64,000 bases of DNA from an uncultured Chthonomonas sp. (GCA_903885605.1 CAISJD010000011.1:1-64000), one strand, 5' to 3'; numbered from the stretch's first letter, positions 1 through 9,604 are shown. Notes: generated by a model not told the origin, from the letters alone. Translations and numbers: made by a program.

Positions 1-1071
1 TAGCGGGAGCCCGGATGGGCCGATCACCTTGAGGTGCAGCGACTGGTAGTTGTTGCCCTTGGGGTTTGCGATGTAGTCGGCGAAGGAGCCCGGCACCATG
101 GACCAGAGGCTATTGACGCAGCCGAGGGCCGTGTAGCACTGGGGCTTGGTGTTGACGATGATGCGCACAGCCACCAGGTCGTATATCCGGTCCAGATCCA
201 GGTCCTGGCGAAGCATCTTCTGGTAGATGCTGTAGAGGTGCTTGGGGCGTCCGGTGATGTGCGCGTCCGGGATGCCCTCTTGCGCAAGCCGCTCCTTGAG
301 GATGCGGACGGCCTCCTGGACCTCGCCCACGCGCTCGCCGCGGGTCTGCGCGACGCGGCGGGCGACCTGCTCATAGGCCTCGGGCTCCGAGAACTTGAAG
401 GCCAGGTCCTCCAGCTCCCACTTGATCTGCCAGATGCCGACGCGGTGCGCCAGCGGGGCGAAGATCTCGAGGGTCTCCCGGGCGATGCGCCGTTGGGAGG
501 CGGGCGACATGTGCTGGAGCGTCCGCATGTTGTGTAGCCGGTCCGCGAGCTTGATGACGACCACGCGGAGGTCCTTGGCCATGGCCAGCAGGATGCGGCG
601 CAGGTTGGCCGCGCGCTTGGCGATATCGGCCTGCGTGGCTGCTGCAGGGCTCTCTTCCGGCGGCCTCGCCGCCTCTTTGGCGTCGTCGCCGGGCTCTGCT
701 TCGACCTTCTTCAGGTTCGTGAGGCCGTCGACCAGGCCGGCCACCTCGGAGCCGAAGCGCTGGGTGATGTCCTCGATCTTGGCGGGCGTATCTTCCACCA
801 CGTCGTGCAGCAGGCCCGCCGTGATGGTGGCGACATCCACTTCCAGGTCGGCAAGGATGCGGCCCACGGCCAGCGGGTGAGCGATGTAGGGGTCGCCGGA
901 GGCGCGCGCCTGGTCGCCGTGCTGCTCGACGGCGTAGGCGTAGGCCTTGCGCACCGGCTCCAGGTCATCGTCGGGGCGATGGTGCTGCAGGGCGCGGAGC
1001 AACTCCTCGAACTGCTGTGCCGGGTCGGCTTCGCCCGGCGCCGAAGGGGCCAGCACGGTGTCCATGGTCAT
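1..1071 (-). CDS. spoT: (p)ppGpp synthetase/hydrolase, RelA/SpoT family (C-terminal part beyond window)
   Basis: Bifunctional enzyme of the stringent response, making and degrading (p)ppGpp in the cytoplasm. The 357 visible codons carry the HD hydrolase domain (HPLAVGRIL, then GLLHDVVEDT near residues 65-75, and KLADRLHNMRTL near 180) and the beginning of the synthetase domain (YDLVAVRIIV and NNYQSLHLKV). The intact HDVVEDT motif suggests hydrolase activity. An insert rich in Ala, Pro, Glu and Asp lies between DGLTNLKK and AANLRRILLAMAKD, where relatives are shorter. The ATG overlaps the recJ stop as ATGA, so the two are probably translationally coupled. The ORF track missed it because it has no stop inside the window. 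The TGS and ACT regions would lie to the left of position 1. Confidence 0.95.
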   Translation of the reverse strand, partial: MTMDTVLAPSAPGEADPAQQFEELLRALQHHRPDDDLEPVRKAYAYAVEQHGDQARASGDPYIAHPLAVGRILADLEVDVATITAGLLHDVVEDTPAKIEDITQRFGSEVAGLVDGLTNLKKVEAEPGDDAKEAARPPEESPAAATQADIAKRAANLRRILLAMAKDLRVVVIKLADRLHNMRTLQHMSPASQRRIARETLEIFAPLAHRVGIWQIKWELEDLAFKFSEPEAYEQVARRVAQTRGERVGEVQEAVRILKERLAQEGIPDAHITGRPKHLYSIYQKMLRQDLDLDRIYDLVAVRIIVNTKPQCYTALGCVNSLWSMVPGSFADYIANPKGNNYQSLHLKVIGPSGLPL

Positions 1072-2816
1072 GGGCGCCTCCCCGATGGCTCGGCGGTCTG
1101 CGGCCGGATGTCCCGCAGCACGAACTGCACGTTCTCGCGCTCGTCGTACCTGTTCACCTGCAGGCGACAGCAGATGTCCACCAGGTCGCCCGGCTTCAGC
1201 TCCGCCGCATGCTCGGCCATGCTCCACCAGACGCCGTCACGGACCGTGTGCCTGGCGGTGCGGAACCGCAGCTTCAGGTGGTTGCGCTCCTTGCCGATGC
1301 GGAAGCAGTCCGTGATCTCCAGTCCGCGCACCACGCAGAGGGGATCCTCGTTGCCGGAGCCCCAGGGCTGCATGCGGGATAGCTCGGCCACGCCGGGCAC
1401 GGTGAGCTCATCGGCATCGACCTCAAGATCGGCCTGCAGCGAAGGGACCAGGTCCTCGGCTTGGAGTGACCGCCCAGCGTTCTCGACCATGGCGGCTCGG
1501 AACCGTCCGATGCGGTCGGCCTCAAGCGAGAAGCCCGCCGCGGCGCTGTGGCCTCCGAAGTCGCGCAGGTGCTCGGCTCCCGTGGAGATGGCCTGGTGGA
1601 GGTCGAAGCCGGGAATGGAGCGCGCTGAGCCGCGGGCAGTATTGGCGCCCTTCTCGATGGCGATCATGGCGGTGGGGCGCCAGTAGCGCTCGGCGATCCG
1701 GTTGGCGACGATGCCCACGATGCCGCGATGCCATTCGGTCGAGGAGACGACGATGAATGGCTGCTGGTGATAGCCTGCCGCTTCGATCTTCTCGATTGCA
1801 TCTTCGAGTATCCGAAGCTCGGTGGTGCGGCGGCTGATGTTGGCGTGGTTCAGCTCCTCCGCGAGCGCTTCAGCTTCGGCCATCTCGCGCGTCAGCATGA
1901 GGTCCAGCGCCGTGCGTGCGTCGCCGATGCGGCCGATGGCGTTGATGCGGGGGCCGATGCCGAACCCGATGTCATCCGAGACGAGCGGGCGGGCGGGCGG
2001 AATGCTGCTTACCGCGAGCAGGGCCTGGAGCCCGACCTTCTGCGTCGACCGCAGAGACTGCAGTCCCTGATGGACGATGACGCGGTTGTCGCTGAGCAGG
2101 GGCATCACATCGGTGACCGTGCCGATGGCGGCCAGGTCGGAATATGCGCGCCGGTACCCGGCCACAGACATGCCCAGCCGCTCCACGAGCGCCTCGCCCA
2201 AGCGGAAGGAGACGCCGACGCCTGCCAGGTCGGCGAACGGGTACTTCGAGTCACGGCGGTGCGGGTTCACCACGGCGCATGCGGGCGGCAGTTCGTCGCC
2301 GGGCTCATGGTGATCGGTCACGACGACGTCAATGCCGAGGCCCGCGGCGTACCGCACCTCCTCGGCGCGGCGAATGCCGCAGTCGCAGGTGATGATGAGC
2401 CGCGCGCCCTCTGATCTCGCCCGGTCGACGAAGGCGGGACGCATGTCGTAGCCGTCATTGCAGCGGTGGGGAACATGGACCCGGACATCGGCGCCGAGCT
2501 TCGTCAGGAGCCGGAACCAGAGGGCGGCCGAGGAGACGCCGTCGCTGTCGTAGTCCCCGTGGATCAGGATCAGCTCACGGTCGCGGATCGCGGCGCCGAT
2601 GCGGGTGACGGCCTTGTCGGCGTCCGGGAGGAGGAGCGCGTCGGGCAGCTGGTCGTAGGACGGCGAGAGGAAGCGTTCGGCGCTCTCGATGGTGCGGTAG
2701 CCTCGAGCGGCCAGGAGGTCTCCGAGGAGGCGGCCGCACCCAAGCTCACGCGCAAGTGCGTACCCGCCCGAGATGACCGGGCGGAGTTTCCACTGATAGC
2801 GCGGGAGGGCTTGCAT
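1068..2816 (-). CDS. recJ: Single-stranded-DNA-specific exonuclease RecJ
   Basis: A 5'-3' single-strand DNA exonuclease of recombination and mismatch repair, DHH phosphoesterase superfamily. The 582-residue protein has the expected length and shows the metal-binding motifs LIHGDYDSDGVSSAAL (about residues 80-100), TCDCGIRR and VTDHHEPGDELP (the DHH motif), then GIGPRINAIGRIGDA of the DHHA1 side and FGGHSAAAGFSLE. A C-terminal OB-type region follows. Position 2 of the DYDADG motif is Ser (DYDSDG), a mild variant. It lies upstream of spoT with a 4-base overlap. Confidence 0.96.
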   Translation of the reverse strand: MQALPRYQWKLRPVISGGYALARELGCGRLLGDLLAARGYRTIESAERFLSPSYDQLPDALLLPDADKAVTRIGAAIRDRELILIHGDYDSDGVSSAALWFRLLTKLGADVRVHVPHRCNDGYDMRPAFVDRARSEGARLIITCDCGIRRAEEVRYAAGLGIDVVVTDHHEPGDELPPACAVVNPHRRDSKYPFADLAGVGVSFRLGEALVERLGMSVAGYRRAYSDLAAIGTVTDVMPLLSDNRVIVHQGLQSLRSTQKVGLQALLAVSSIPPARPLVSDDIGFGIGPRINAIGRIGDARTALDLMLTREMAEAEALAEELNHANISRRTTELRILEDAIEKIEAAGYHQQPFIVVSSTEWHRGIVGIVANRIAERYWRPTAMIAIEKGANTARGSARSIPGFDLHQAISTGAEHLRDFGGHSAAAGFSLEADRIGRFRAAMVENAGRSLQAEDLVPSLQADLEVDADELTVPGVAELSRMQPWGSGNEDPLCVVRGLEITDCFRIGKERNHLKLRFRTARHTVRDGVWWSMAEHAAELKPGDLVDICCRLQVNRYDERENVQFVLRDIRPQTAEPSGRRP

Positions 2817-2874
2817 GCCTGCCAGATTACCTCTGCGTGTCCACAGCTGTCACGGGGGCGGGTCCCAAAAGAAG

Positions 2875-2908
2875 GAACCTGCGGCGCCCGGTAAGGCGCC
2901 GCAGGTTC
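2875..2908 (-). terminator. Rho-independent terminator after secDF
   Basis: A perfect 14-bp stem (GAACCTGCGGCGCC / GGCGCCGCAGGTTC) with a 6-base loop. Read on the minus strand it is followed by CTTCTTTTGG, a U-rich tail. It sits just after the secDF stop and before recJ, so recJ-spoT probably have their own promoter. Confidence 0.8.
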
Positions 2909-2936
2909 ATGGCTCGTCTGGAGCGCTCAGGCGCTC

Positions 2937-5330
2937 CTACATGCGGCGACCGCGCCGCTTGGCCTTCAGCTTGGCTGCGGCTGCCGCCGAATCGGTCGAC
3001 GGTTCGCCGCCGCTGGCAGCCGGGGTCGGTACGGGCTTGCTCGGAGCCGCAGGGCGGGCGCCGCCGCCGGCGTAGGCCGGAACGGCCTCGGCAGCGTGGT
3101 TTCGGACCGCGATGCGGCGCCACAGCACCAATAGCGGGCTGGCATTGAAGATAGACGAGTAGGTGCCGGAGACGACGCCCATGAGCAGCGCCGCGACGAA
3201 GACGCGGACCACCGGGCCGCCCAGGATGAGCAGGGCCACCAGGGTCAGCACCACAGTCAGGGAGGTGTTCACCGACCGGGCGAAGGACTGCTCAATGCTC
3301 CTGTCCACCACCTCGTCGAACGTCTCACCCCTGGCCTTATGGCGCAAGTTCTCGCGAATCCGGTCGAAGATGACGATGGTATCGTGGGTCGAGAAGCCGA
3401 TGACCGTCAGCATGGCGGTGACGTAGAGGCTGTCGACCTGCCAATGGAGGAGCATGCCCAGGATGGCGAAGAGGCCCCAGAGCACGACCACGTCATGCAG
3501 CGTGGCCGCGATGGCGCAGACGCCGAACTTGAGGCCCTCGCCGATGCCGCCGATCGCGAACCGGATGGTGAGGTAGCAGACGATCAGGATCGAGGAGATC
3601 AGAACCGCAAGCAGGGCGTTGCGGCGAAGCTCCTCGCTGATGGCGCCCGAGATGGACGAGACCGAGCTGACCTCGGCGTTCATCCCGCGGACGATCTGCT
3701 CGGCCTTGGCCTGGTCTTCGGGGGAGAGGCGCGGCGTCGTCACGTAGACGAAATTACCTTCGGCCATCAGGACGCGGACCTCACGGAAGCCTGCGCCGGC
3801 CATGGCCCGGCTGATCTGGTCGACGTTAGGGCGCGAGCTGAACTGCGCGCCGATCTCGGTGCCGCCCAGGAACTCGATGCTGTACTTCGTGCCGCCCGCC
3901 ACCATGGCCAGGAGGCCGGGGATGATGATGGCTCCTGAAAGGATGAACCAGAATTTCATGCGCTTGGTGACGCCCAGCTTCGGGTGGACGCCTCGGTGCA
4001 GCATGTAGAGGTTGTCGTTCTGGCCCAGCGCGGTGCCGGAGAGCATCAGCAGGAAGGTGCGGGAGCAGGTGATGGCGGTGAACATGGAGATCAGCACGCC
4101 GATGAGCAGCGTGACGGCGAAGCCGCGGACGGAGCCGGTGCCGAAGTGGTACAGGATCAGGCAGGTGATCACCGTACACATGTTCGAGTCGAAGATGGCG
4201 CTGAAGGCCCGCTTGAAGCCGGCCTCGATGGCGGCGCGGATCGACTTGCCTGCCAGGCGTTCTTCCTTAAGGCGCTCGAAGATGAGCACGTTGGCGTCGA
4301 CGGCCATACCGATGGAAAGGATGAACCCGGCGATGCCCGGCACCGTGAGGGTGACGCCGGGGAAGCCGAGCCACTCCATGGAGCCCACGAAGACGCCGAA
4401 GGTGAAGAGCGAGTAGAGCAGGAGGGCCAGGTTGGCCAGGATGCCCGGCATGCCGTACCAAGCCAGCATGAAGATGAGCACCGCGGCGAGGCCCACGACG
4501 CCGGCGAGGGCGGTCTGGCGCATGGCCTTGCGGCCGAGCGTGGCCTCCACGTTCTGCTGCTGCTGCATCTCAAGGGAGACGGGCAGGGCGCCGGCGTTGA
4601 GCTGGCTGGCCAGCGTCCGCGCCTGATCGGGGCTGAAGGAGCCCTTAATGATGCCGATGCCGGGGATCACGTCTTCGATGATGGGTGCACTGATGAGCTT
4701 CTTATCAAGGAAGATGGCAAGGGGCTTCTTCAGGTGCGATCGGGTGAACTGCTCGAAGACGCGCTTCGACTCGCCCTTGAACTCGAAGTGGATGACCGTA
4801 CCGTCAGGCCCGATATCCGGCCTGGAATTCGGCATCAGCTCATCGCCGGCGAGCACCGGAGGCTTGGAGAAGACCTTGGCGTCGAGCTCCTCCATGGTCA
4901 CCGTGCCGTTGGGGCCGGTGATGTCGGCGAAGCCGGTCTCCTTGTTGGGTTCGCTGCGCCACTCGCCCTCAAGCTCGGGGACGGCGCGGAACTCCAGCCG
5001 GGCGGTGGTCTGGATGGCATCGAGGGCCTGCTGCTTGTCGCGCACGCCCGGGAGCTCGACGATGATCTGGTCCTGGTCAGGCCGCGTCACGATGACGGGC
5101 TCGGAGACGCCGAGGGAGTCGACACGTCGACGGATGATGTCGGCGATGGTCTCCAGGTTCTCCTTCTTCCAGGTTCCGTTGCGCAGTTCTTCTTTCTTTG
5201 CGCGCAGGACCACCCGCATGCCGCCCTGAATGTCAAGGCCCAGCCGGGGGCGCTTCGTGGCGACCACGTAAGCGGAATAGGCGGTCAGCAGTACTATGAG
5301 CGCGAGCAGTTGCAGATGGACGTTTCTCAC
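2937..5330 (-). CDS. secDF: Protein translocase subunit SecDF (fused SecD-SecF)
   Basis: Membrane component that uses the proton gradient to help SecYEG export proteins. The 797-residue chain joins SecD and SecF. The SecD half starts with one membrane segment (LQLLALIVLLTAYSAYVV), then GLDIQGGMRVVLRAK, the periplasmic P1 region (QIIVELPGVRDKQQA) and six membrane helices including GIGMAVDANVLIFERLKEE. The SecF half begins near residue 450, with FIGSTEIG-like FLGGTEIGAQF and GFSTHDTIVIFDRIRENLR. The C-terminal tail is Ala/Pro-rich and ends in a basic stretch (KAKRRGRR). Fusion is common in several phyla. Confidence 0.96.
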   Translation of the reverse strand: MRNVHLQLLALIVLLTAYSAYVVATKRPRLGLDIQGGMRVVLRAKKEELRNGTWKKENLETIADIIRRRVDSLGVSEPVIVTRPDQDQIIVELPGVRDKQQALDAIQTTARLEFRAVPELEGEWRSEPNKETGFADITGPNGTVTMEELDAKVFSKPPVLAGDELMPNSRPDIGPDGTVIHFEFKGESKRVFEQFTRSHLKKPLAIFLDKKLISAPIIEDVIPGIGIIKGSFSPDQARTLASQLNAGALPVSLEMQQQQNVEATLGRKAMRQTALAGVVGLAAVLIFMLAWYGMPGILANLALLLYSLFTFGVFVGSMEWLGFPGVTLTVPGIAGFILSIGMAVDANVLIFERLKEERLAGKSIRAAIEAGFKRAFSAIFDSNMCTVITCLILYHFGTGSVRGFAVTLLIGVLISMFTAITCSRTFLLMLSGTALGQNDNLYMLHRGVHPKLGVTKRMKFWFILSGAIIIPGLLAMVAGGTKYSIEFLGGTEIGAQFSSRPNVDQISRAMAGAGFREVRVLMAEGNFVYVTTPRLSPEDQAKAEQIVRGMNAEVSSVSSISGAISEELRRNALLAVLISSILIVCYLTIRFAIGGIGEGLKFGVCAIAATLHDVVVLWGLFAILGMLLHWQVDSLYVTAMLTVIGFSTHDTIVIFDRIRENLRHKARGETFDEVVDRSIEQSFARSVNTSLTVVLTLVALLILGGPVVRVFVAALLMGVVSGTYSSIFNASPLLVLWRRIAVRNHAAEAVPAYAGGGARPAAPSKPVPTPAASGGEPSTDSAAAAAKLKAKRRGRRM

Positions 5331-5445
5331 CGTGGCGAGTCCTTCCGGAGGTTGTGGCGCGGCGCCGACCGTCTAGCGGGCGTGGGTCCGCACATTTCGG
5401 GCGCAACAAAGGCTGCGGCTTGGAGCCTACAGCCGCGGGTACGTG

Positions 5446-5451
5446 ATTATA
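5446..5451 (-). promoter_or_regulatory. Probable -10 box (TATAAT) for secDF
   Basis: On the minus strand the spacer upstream of secDF contains a consensus TATAAT preceded by GG, about 115 bases before the ATG. No good -35 box is seen at 16-18 bases. Confidence 0.45.
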
Positions 5452-5483
5452 CCATCAGGTCGGGCAGGTACCGGGCGGGGCTT

Positions 5484-6395
5484 TCACGGGGCCCGTCGTG
5501 CGAGTTGCGCCATGGCGAAGATCGCGTCGGCCACCCTGGGGCCCGGACGCACGGCGTCGTAGCCCATGGGGAAGACGCGGCCCGTGCGGACCGCCTGCAT
5601 CTGCGCCCATCCCGGCCGGTCCTTCAGGTCCTTCAGGGGTATCTGGCTCGTGAAGAGCACGTCCGGACGGAGGGCGATGGCGCGCTCAAGGGGCATCGAG
5701 CAGAAGCCCTTGCCCAGCGGAGCCGCCACATTTTGCAGCCCCGCGCGCTGCATCAGGTCGTCCATGAAGTTCCGTGAGCCGACCACCCAGAGGGGCGGCT
5801 GTTGCACCACGAAGAGCGCTCGGATCGGTCGGCTCCCCGGACCCGCGGCAACCCTTCGTGCAGCGGCGAGCGTGGCTTCCATTCGCTTGACCACGGCCTC
5901 GGCGACGGGCGCGGAGCCCGTGAGTGCGCCGATGGAGCGGATGTCGCGGAGGAGGTTGCCGACGTTCTGCGGATCGACGGCGAAGATCGGGGCCTGGGCC
6001 GTCTGCGCCAGGCGCTCAAGGCGCTCCAACGCAGAGCGGTTTCCCGAGGAGCTGGCCAGGATCAGGTCGGGGCGGAGGGCGAGCACCTTCTCGATGGAGG
6101 TGTTCAGGTCGCCTATCTTGGTGATGGACCTGGCCTCGTGCGGGTAGTCGCAGTAGGTCGTCACCCCCACAACGCGCTTGCCCAGGCCGAGCGCGAAGGC
6201 GATCTCGGTGTTGGCCGGGATCAGCGAGACGATCCGCCGAGGCGGTGCGCCAAGCGTCACGCGCTTCCCGCGGGCATCGACCGCCGTCAGTGGGGTCGCG
6301 ATGGCGCCGGACCCGGCCACGACCGTCATGGCGGTGGTGATCGTGAGGTAGAGGTTGCGTGCCGGACATGCCCCGGCCAGGCCTCGCATCGACAA
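5484..6395 (-). CDS. BtuF-like periplasmic helical-backbone metal/cofactor-binding protein
   Basis: Substrate-binding protein of the cobalamin/iron-siderophore ABC type, expected to deliver a corrinoid or metal complex outside the cytoplasmic membrane. It shows the family opening RIVSLIPANTEIAFALGLGKRVVGVT, then YPHEARSITKIGDLNTSIEKVLALRPDLIL, which matches BtuF-type folds, and a C-terminal lobe with LKDRPGWAQMQAVRTGRVF. The N-terminus has a hydrophobic export-like stretch, but no convincing lipobox. TTG at 6395 has the better-spaced AGGA; ATG at 6389 is an alternative. No permease or ATPase gene adjoins it, so its transporter is elsewhere or it acts alone. Confidence 0.85.
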   Translation of the reverse strand: MSMRGLAGACPARNLYLTITTAMTVVAGSGAIATPLTAVDARGKRVTLGAPPRRIVSLIPANTEIAFALGLGKRVVGVTTYCDYPHEARSITKIGDLNTSIEKVLALRPDLILASSSGNRSALERLERLAQTAQAPIFAVDPQNVGNLLRDIRSIGALTGSAPVAEAVVKRMEATLAAARRVAAGPGSRPIRALFVVQQPPLWVVGSRNFMDDLMQRAGLQNVAAPLGKGFCSMPLERAIALRPDVLFTSQIPLKDLKDRPGWAQMQAVRTGRVFPMGYDAVRPGPRVADAIFAMAQLARRAP

Positions 6396-6509
6396 TGTTA
6401 GGTTCCTGATCTTCGCGTCGTCGCCCGTCGGTCGGGCTGGCGCATTCTACCCCTCGCGCGACCATGGCAGCGGAACCTCGACCGTCGGCCCGGCGTAAGA
6501 GGCCTTATC

Positions 6510-7049
6510 ATGAGACCTACGCGACTGACGCAGATCGTACCGGCGCTGGCGGCGGCAACGCTGCTGCTCCTTCCCGCAATTGAGGCGGCCTCCCAGCGGA
6601 AGCCGTTAGCGACCGGGGCCGCGAAAGGAAAGAAGATGAGCCGCGACCTGCCCAAGACCGAGGAGGAGTGGCGTAAGGCGCTCACGCCGGAGCAGTACCG
6701 GGTGCTGCGGCAAAAGGGGACCGAGCGCGCCTTCACAGGCAAGTACTGGGACCACCATGCCGACGGCTCCTACTCCTGCGCCGGCTGTGGCCAGGTGCTG
6801 TTCCGTTCGACGGAGAAGTTCGACAGCGGCTGCGGGTGGCCCAGCTTCTTTGAGGCGGCCGACAGCACTGCGGTTAAGTACCACGAGGACAACACGCTGG
6901 GCATGCGGCGCACCGAGGTGACCTGCGCGCGTTGCGGCGGCCATCTTGGACACATCTTCGATGACGGTCCGAACCCCACCGGCAAGCGGTACTGCATCAA
7001 CTCTGCCAGTATCGAGTTCGGCGCCAGGGAGAAGGCTCCGCGGAAGTAG
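6510..7049 (+). CDS. msrB: Peptide-methionine (R)-S-oxide reductase, exported
   Basis: Reduces methionine-R-sulfoxide in damaged proteins. The catalytic domain (about residues 45-172) has two zinc-binding CxxC pairs (CAGC and CARC), the substrate motif GCGWPSF and the catalytic [11 protein letters not shown] near the end. The first 28 residues look like a signal peptide (hydrophobic [23 protein letters not shown]), so this copy is probably periplasmic or membrane-attached. A start at the internal ATG near 6636 would make a cytoplasmic form; the longer start is preferred because of the signal sequence. No msrA neighbour. Confidence 0.93.
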   Translation: MRPTRLTQIVPALAAATLLLLPAIEAASQRKPLATGAAKGKKMSRDLPKTEEEWRKALTPEQYRVLRQKGTERAFTGKYWDHHADGSYSCAGCGQVLFRSTEKFDSGCGWPSFFEAADSTAVKYHEDNTLGMRRTEVTCARCGGHLGHIFDDGPNPTGKRYCINSASIEFGAREKAPRK

Positions 7050-7134
7050 GCCTGATCATCGCCTGCCCGGCCTTGTGAGCCCTGCCTGTTGGTGGTAACC
7101 TTCCGCGTAAGTCAGACCGGCGGGGGATAGGGCC

Positions 7135-8328
7135 ATGGCAGTGCTGTTCGGGGTGGACCACGCGGCGACCGATCGCGCCGCGCTGGTGCAGGGGAAGCGC
7201 ATCGCGCTACTGACCAATGATGCGGCCACGACCGCCGCGTTCCCGTATCCCTGCGTGGCATCGCGCGTGGCACTGGCCGGAGCAGGGGCGCGTCTCGTGC
7301 GCCTCTTCAGTCCCGAGCATGGCCTCGGCGCGGCGGCGGCGGACGGCCGCAAGGTGGGCGACCAGGTCGATCCGCTGACCGGCGCGCCTGTGGTCAGCCT
7401 CTACGGCTCCGGCGTCGCGCCCAGGCCCGAGCATCTGGCCGATATCGACCTCGTGGTCTGCGACCTGCAGGACGTGGGCGTCCGGTTCTACACCTACGCA
7501 TGGACGATGACCCATGTAATCGACGCCTGCGCGGCGGCCTCCGTGCCTGTGGTGGTGCTGGACCGTCCGAACCCGCTGGGAGGCGACCTCGCGGCGGCCG
7601 AGGGGCCCATCCTCGACGAGACGATCACCGAGAGCCTCGTGGGCCGCCACTCGATTCCTGTGCGCCACAGCCTCACGCTGGGCGAGTTAGCCCGGCTCTG
7701 GGTGCGTGAGCGATGCACTTCGGCGCGCCTTAGCGTGGTCACGATGACGGGCTGGCGCCGGCGTATGCACTGGCCGCAACTGGGGCTGCCCTTTGTTCCC
7801 TCGTCGCCCGCCATGCCCGCCTACGACACGGCGATCGTCTATCCCGGCGCCTGTTTCCTTGAGGGCACCAACCTGTCGGAAGGACGCGGCACCTCGTTCC
7901 CGTTCCGCGTGGCCGGCGCGCCCTGGCTCGATGCCGTGCAGGTGGCGGACCGGCTGAACGCGGCGGCATTGCCGGGCTTTCGGGCTCGACCGGTGGAGTT
8001 CCAGCCCACCGCAAGCAAGTTTGCTGATATGAGCTGCCGGGGCGCCATGCTGCACGTCACCGACGCCGCCCGCTTCCGCCCGGTGGCGGCAGGGCTGCAT
8101 CTGATCTGCGCGATCCGGGGAGCGCACCCGTCGCAGTTCGCGTGGGGGCCCTACCCGCGCGCCGACGACCCGCGCTCCGGTAGCCATTTCGACCGGCTCG
8201 TCGGGTCCAAGTCCGTTCGACGCAGCATTCAGGATGACCCGACGGCGGCCGCGGCCCTGGTCGAGCAGTGGACCGAGGCGCCCGGATGGGCGCGTCGCGT
8301 GGCGCCGATCCTGCTCTATCCGCGCTGA
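7135..8328 (+). CDS. DUF1343 / NamZ-like exo-beta-N-acetylmuramidase (GH171)
   Basis: The 397-residue protein matches the DUF1343 family, whose characterised members (NamZ, GH171) release N-acetylmuramic acid from the non-reducing end of peptidoglycan fragments. Diagnostic segments are LTNDAA near the start, LFSPEHGLGA, DLQDVGVRFYTYAWTM and DRPNPLGG, then EGTNLSEGRGTSFPF and an AWGPYP-like end. No signal peptide is visible, which suggests action on imported muropeptides in the cytoplasm. It is followed after about 40 bases by a secreted DUF1080 protein, possibly in one operon. Confidence 0.88.
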   Translation: MAVLFGVDHAATDRAALVQGKRIALLTNDAATTAAFPYPCVASRVALAGAGARLVRLFSPEHGLGAAAADGRKVGDQVDPLTGAPVVSLYGSGVAPRPEHLADIDLVVCDLQDVGVRFYTYAWTMTHVIDACAAASVPVVVLDRPNPLGGDLAAAEGPILDETITESLVGRHSIPVRHSLTLGELARLWVRERCTSARLSVVTMTGWRRRMHWPQLGLPFVPSSPAMPAYDTAIVYPGACFLEGTNLSEGRGTSFPFRVAGAPWLDAVQVADRLNAAALPGFRARPVEFQPTASKFADMSCRGAMLHVTDAARFRPVAAGLHLICAIRGAHPSQFAWGPYPRADDPRSGSHFDRLVGSKSVRRSIQDDPTAAAALVEQWTEAPGWARRVAPILLYPR

Positions 8329-8367
8329 GTGGCGCAGAGGCGCCTGCAATGGGAGGAAGGAAGCGAG

Positions 8368-9585
8368 ATGATGCGATGGTTGGCACTGGCAACGGCCCTT
8401 CTGGCAACGGGCTCCGCGGCCTTGGCGCAGCGCCAGACGGCCGCGGCGCGCAATCAGGCTGAGGCCCCGCCTAACGCCCTTACCGCGGCCGAGGTGGCTG
8501 ACGGCTGGGTGCTGCTCTTCGATGGCGAGTCGCCGTTCGGCTGGTCGAGCCGGGGTGACGCTGTCTGGACCGAGGGCGGCGGCATGATCGAGGCGCGGCA
8601 GGGCGGCATGGGGTCGCTGGCGACCACGACGTCGTTCGCGAACTACCTTCTGCGCGGCGAGGTGTGGGTCAGCGCCGAGGCCGCTGCCGGCGTGGCCGTA
8701 CGTGCACCCGGCCAGGGCTCAGCCACGCAGGAGAACAGCTACCTCGTGCGCTTCCAGGACGGCCACCCGCGCTGGCCGACCGGCAGCGTGGTCGGGCTGG
8801 CTCCGGGGCGGGCGCGCCGGGCAACGGTGGGTCGCTGGACGCCGTTCGCCGTTCGGGCGGAGGGCGACCGGGTCTCCGTTGAGGTCGATGGTCGGCCCTG
8901 TGCATCGGTCCGTGACGCAAAGTTCCAGGCGGGCTGTGTGGCGCTGACCTACGGCGGCGCCGGCATCGTCCGCTTCCGAAGCCTCCGGCTGCAGCCCCTG
9001 GGCGCCAAGCCCCTCTTCAACGGTAAGGACCTGCAGGGCTGGACCGTAGTGCCCGGGCACCCGTCGGTCTACTCCGTGACGCGCGAGGGCTGGCTGAACG
9101 TGCGGGGCGGCAACGGCGACATCCAGACCACGAGTTCGCACGGCGACTTCGTCTTGCAGCTGGACGTGATCTCCAACGGCGTCCACCTGAACAGCGGCGT
9201 CTTCTTCCGTGCCAACGCGGGCGTCTTCTGGAGCGGGTACGAGGCGCAGATTCGAAACCAGTGGCAGGGCGAGGAGCGGGCCAAGCCGGTGGACTTCGGC
9301 ACCGGGGGGCTCTACAATCGCCAGCCCGCCCGCAAGGTGGTCTCTACTGACCGACAGTGGTTCACCATGACCGTGGTGGCTGTGGGGATGCACCTCTCGA
9401 CATGGGTTGACGGCATCCAGGTGACGGACTTCACAGACCAGCGCCCGGTGGACCAGGGCAATGCGCGCAACGGGGCGCGCTCGGCGGCCGGTGTCATCAC
9501 TCTGCAGGGACATGACCCCACCACGGACCTGAGCTTCCGGTCCATACGGGTCGCCGACTACCCGGCGCCGCCGGCGCCGAAGTAG
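8368..9585 (+). CDS. Secreted double DUF1080 (3-keto-disaccharide hydrolase-like) protein
   Basis: DUF1080 proteins have a concanavalin-like jelly-roll fold; some hydrolyse 3-keto-glycosides. After a clear signal peptide (MMRWLALATALLATGSAALAQ) this 405-residue protein has two such units: one from DGWVLLFDGESPFGW (about residues 38-210) and a second from KPLFNGKDLQGWTVV (about 213-400), the latter with FFRANAGVFWSGYEAQI and GGLYNRQPARK. The track starts it at GTG 8329, but ATG 8368 follows GGGAGGAAGG at good spacing and gives the signal peptide. The exact substrate cannot be read from sequence. Confidence 0.88.
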   Translation: MMRWLALATALLATGSAALAQRQTAAARNQAEAPPNALTAAEVADGWVLLFDGESPFGWSSRGDAVWTEGGGMIEARQGGMGSLATTTSFANYLLRGEVWVSAEAAAGVAVRAPGQGSATQENSYLVRFQDGHPRWPTGSVVGLAPGRARRATVGRWTPFAVRAEGDRVSVEVDGRPCASVRDAKFQAGCVALTYGGAGIVRFRSLRLQPLGAKPLFNGKDLQGWTVVPGHPSVYSVTREGWLNVRGGNGDIQTTSSHGDFVLQLDVISNGVHLNSGVFFRANAGVFWSGYEAQIRNQWQGEERAKPVDFGTGGLYNRQPARKVVSTDRQWFTMTVVAVGMHLSTWVDGIQVTDFTDQRPVDQGNARNGARSAAGVITLQGHDPTTDLSFRSIRVADYPAPPAPK

Positions 9586-9604
9586 GCAGGTGAACCAGGG
9601 CCCT

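Noticed and set aside
3984-5777. 597-residue plus-strand ORF across secDF
   Set aside because: Antisense shadow of a highly conserved SecD/SecF coding frame.
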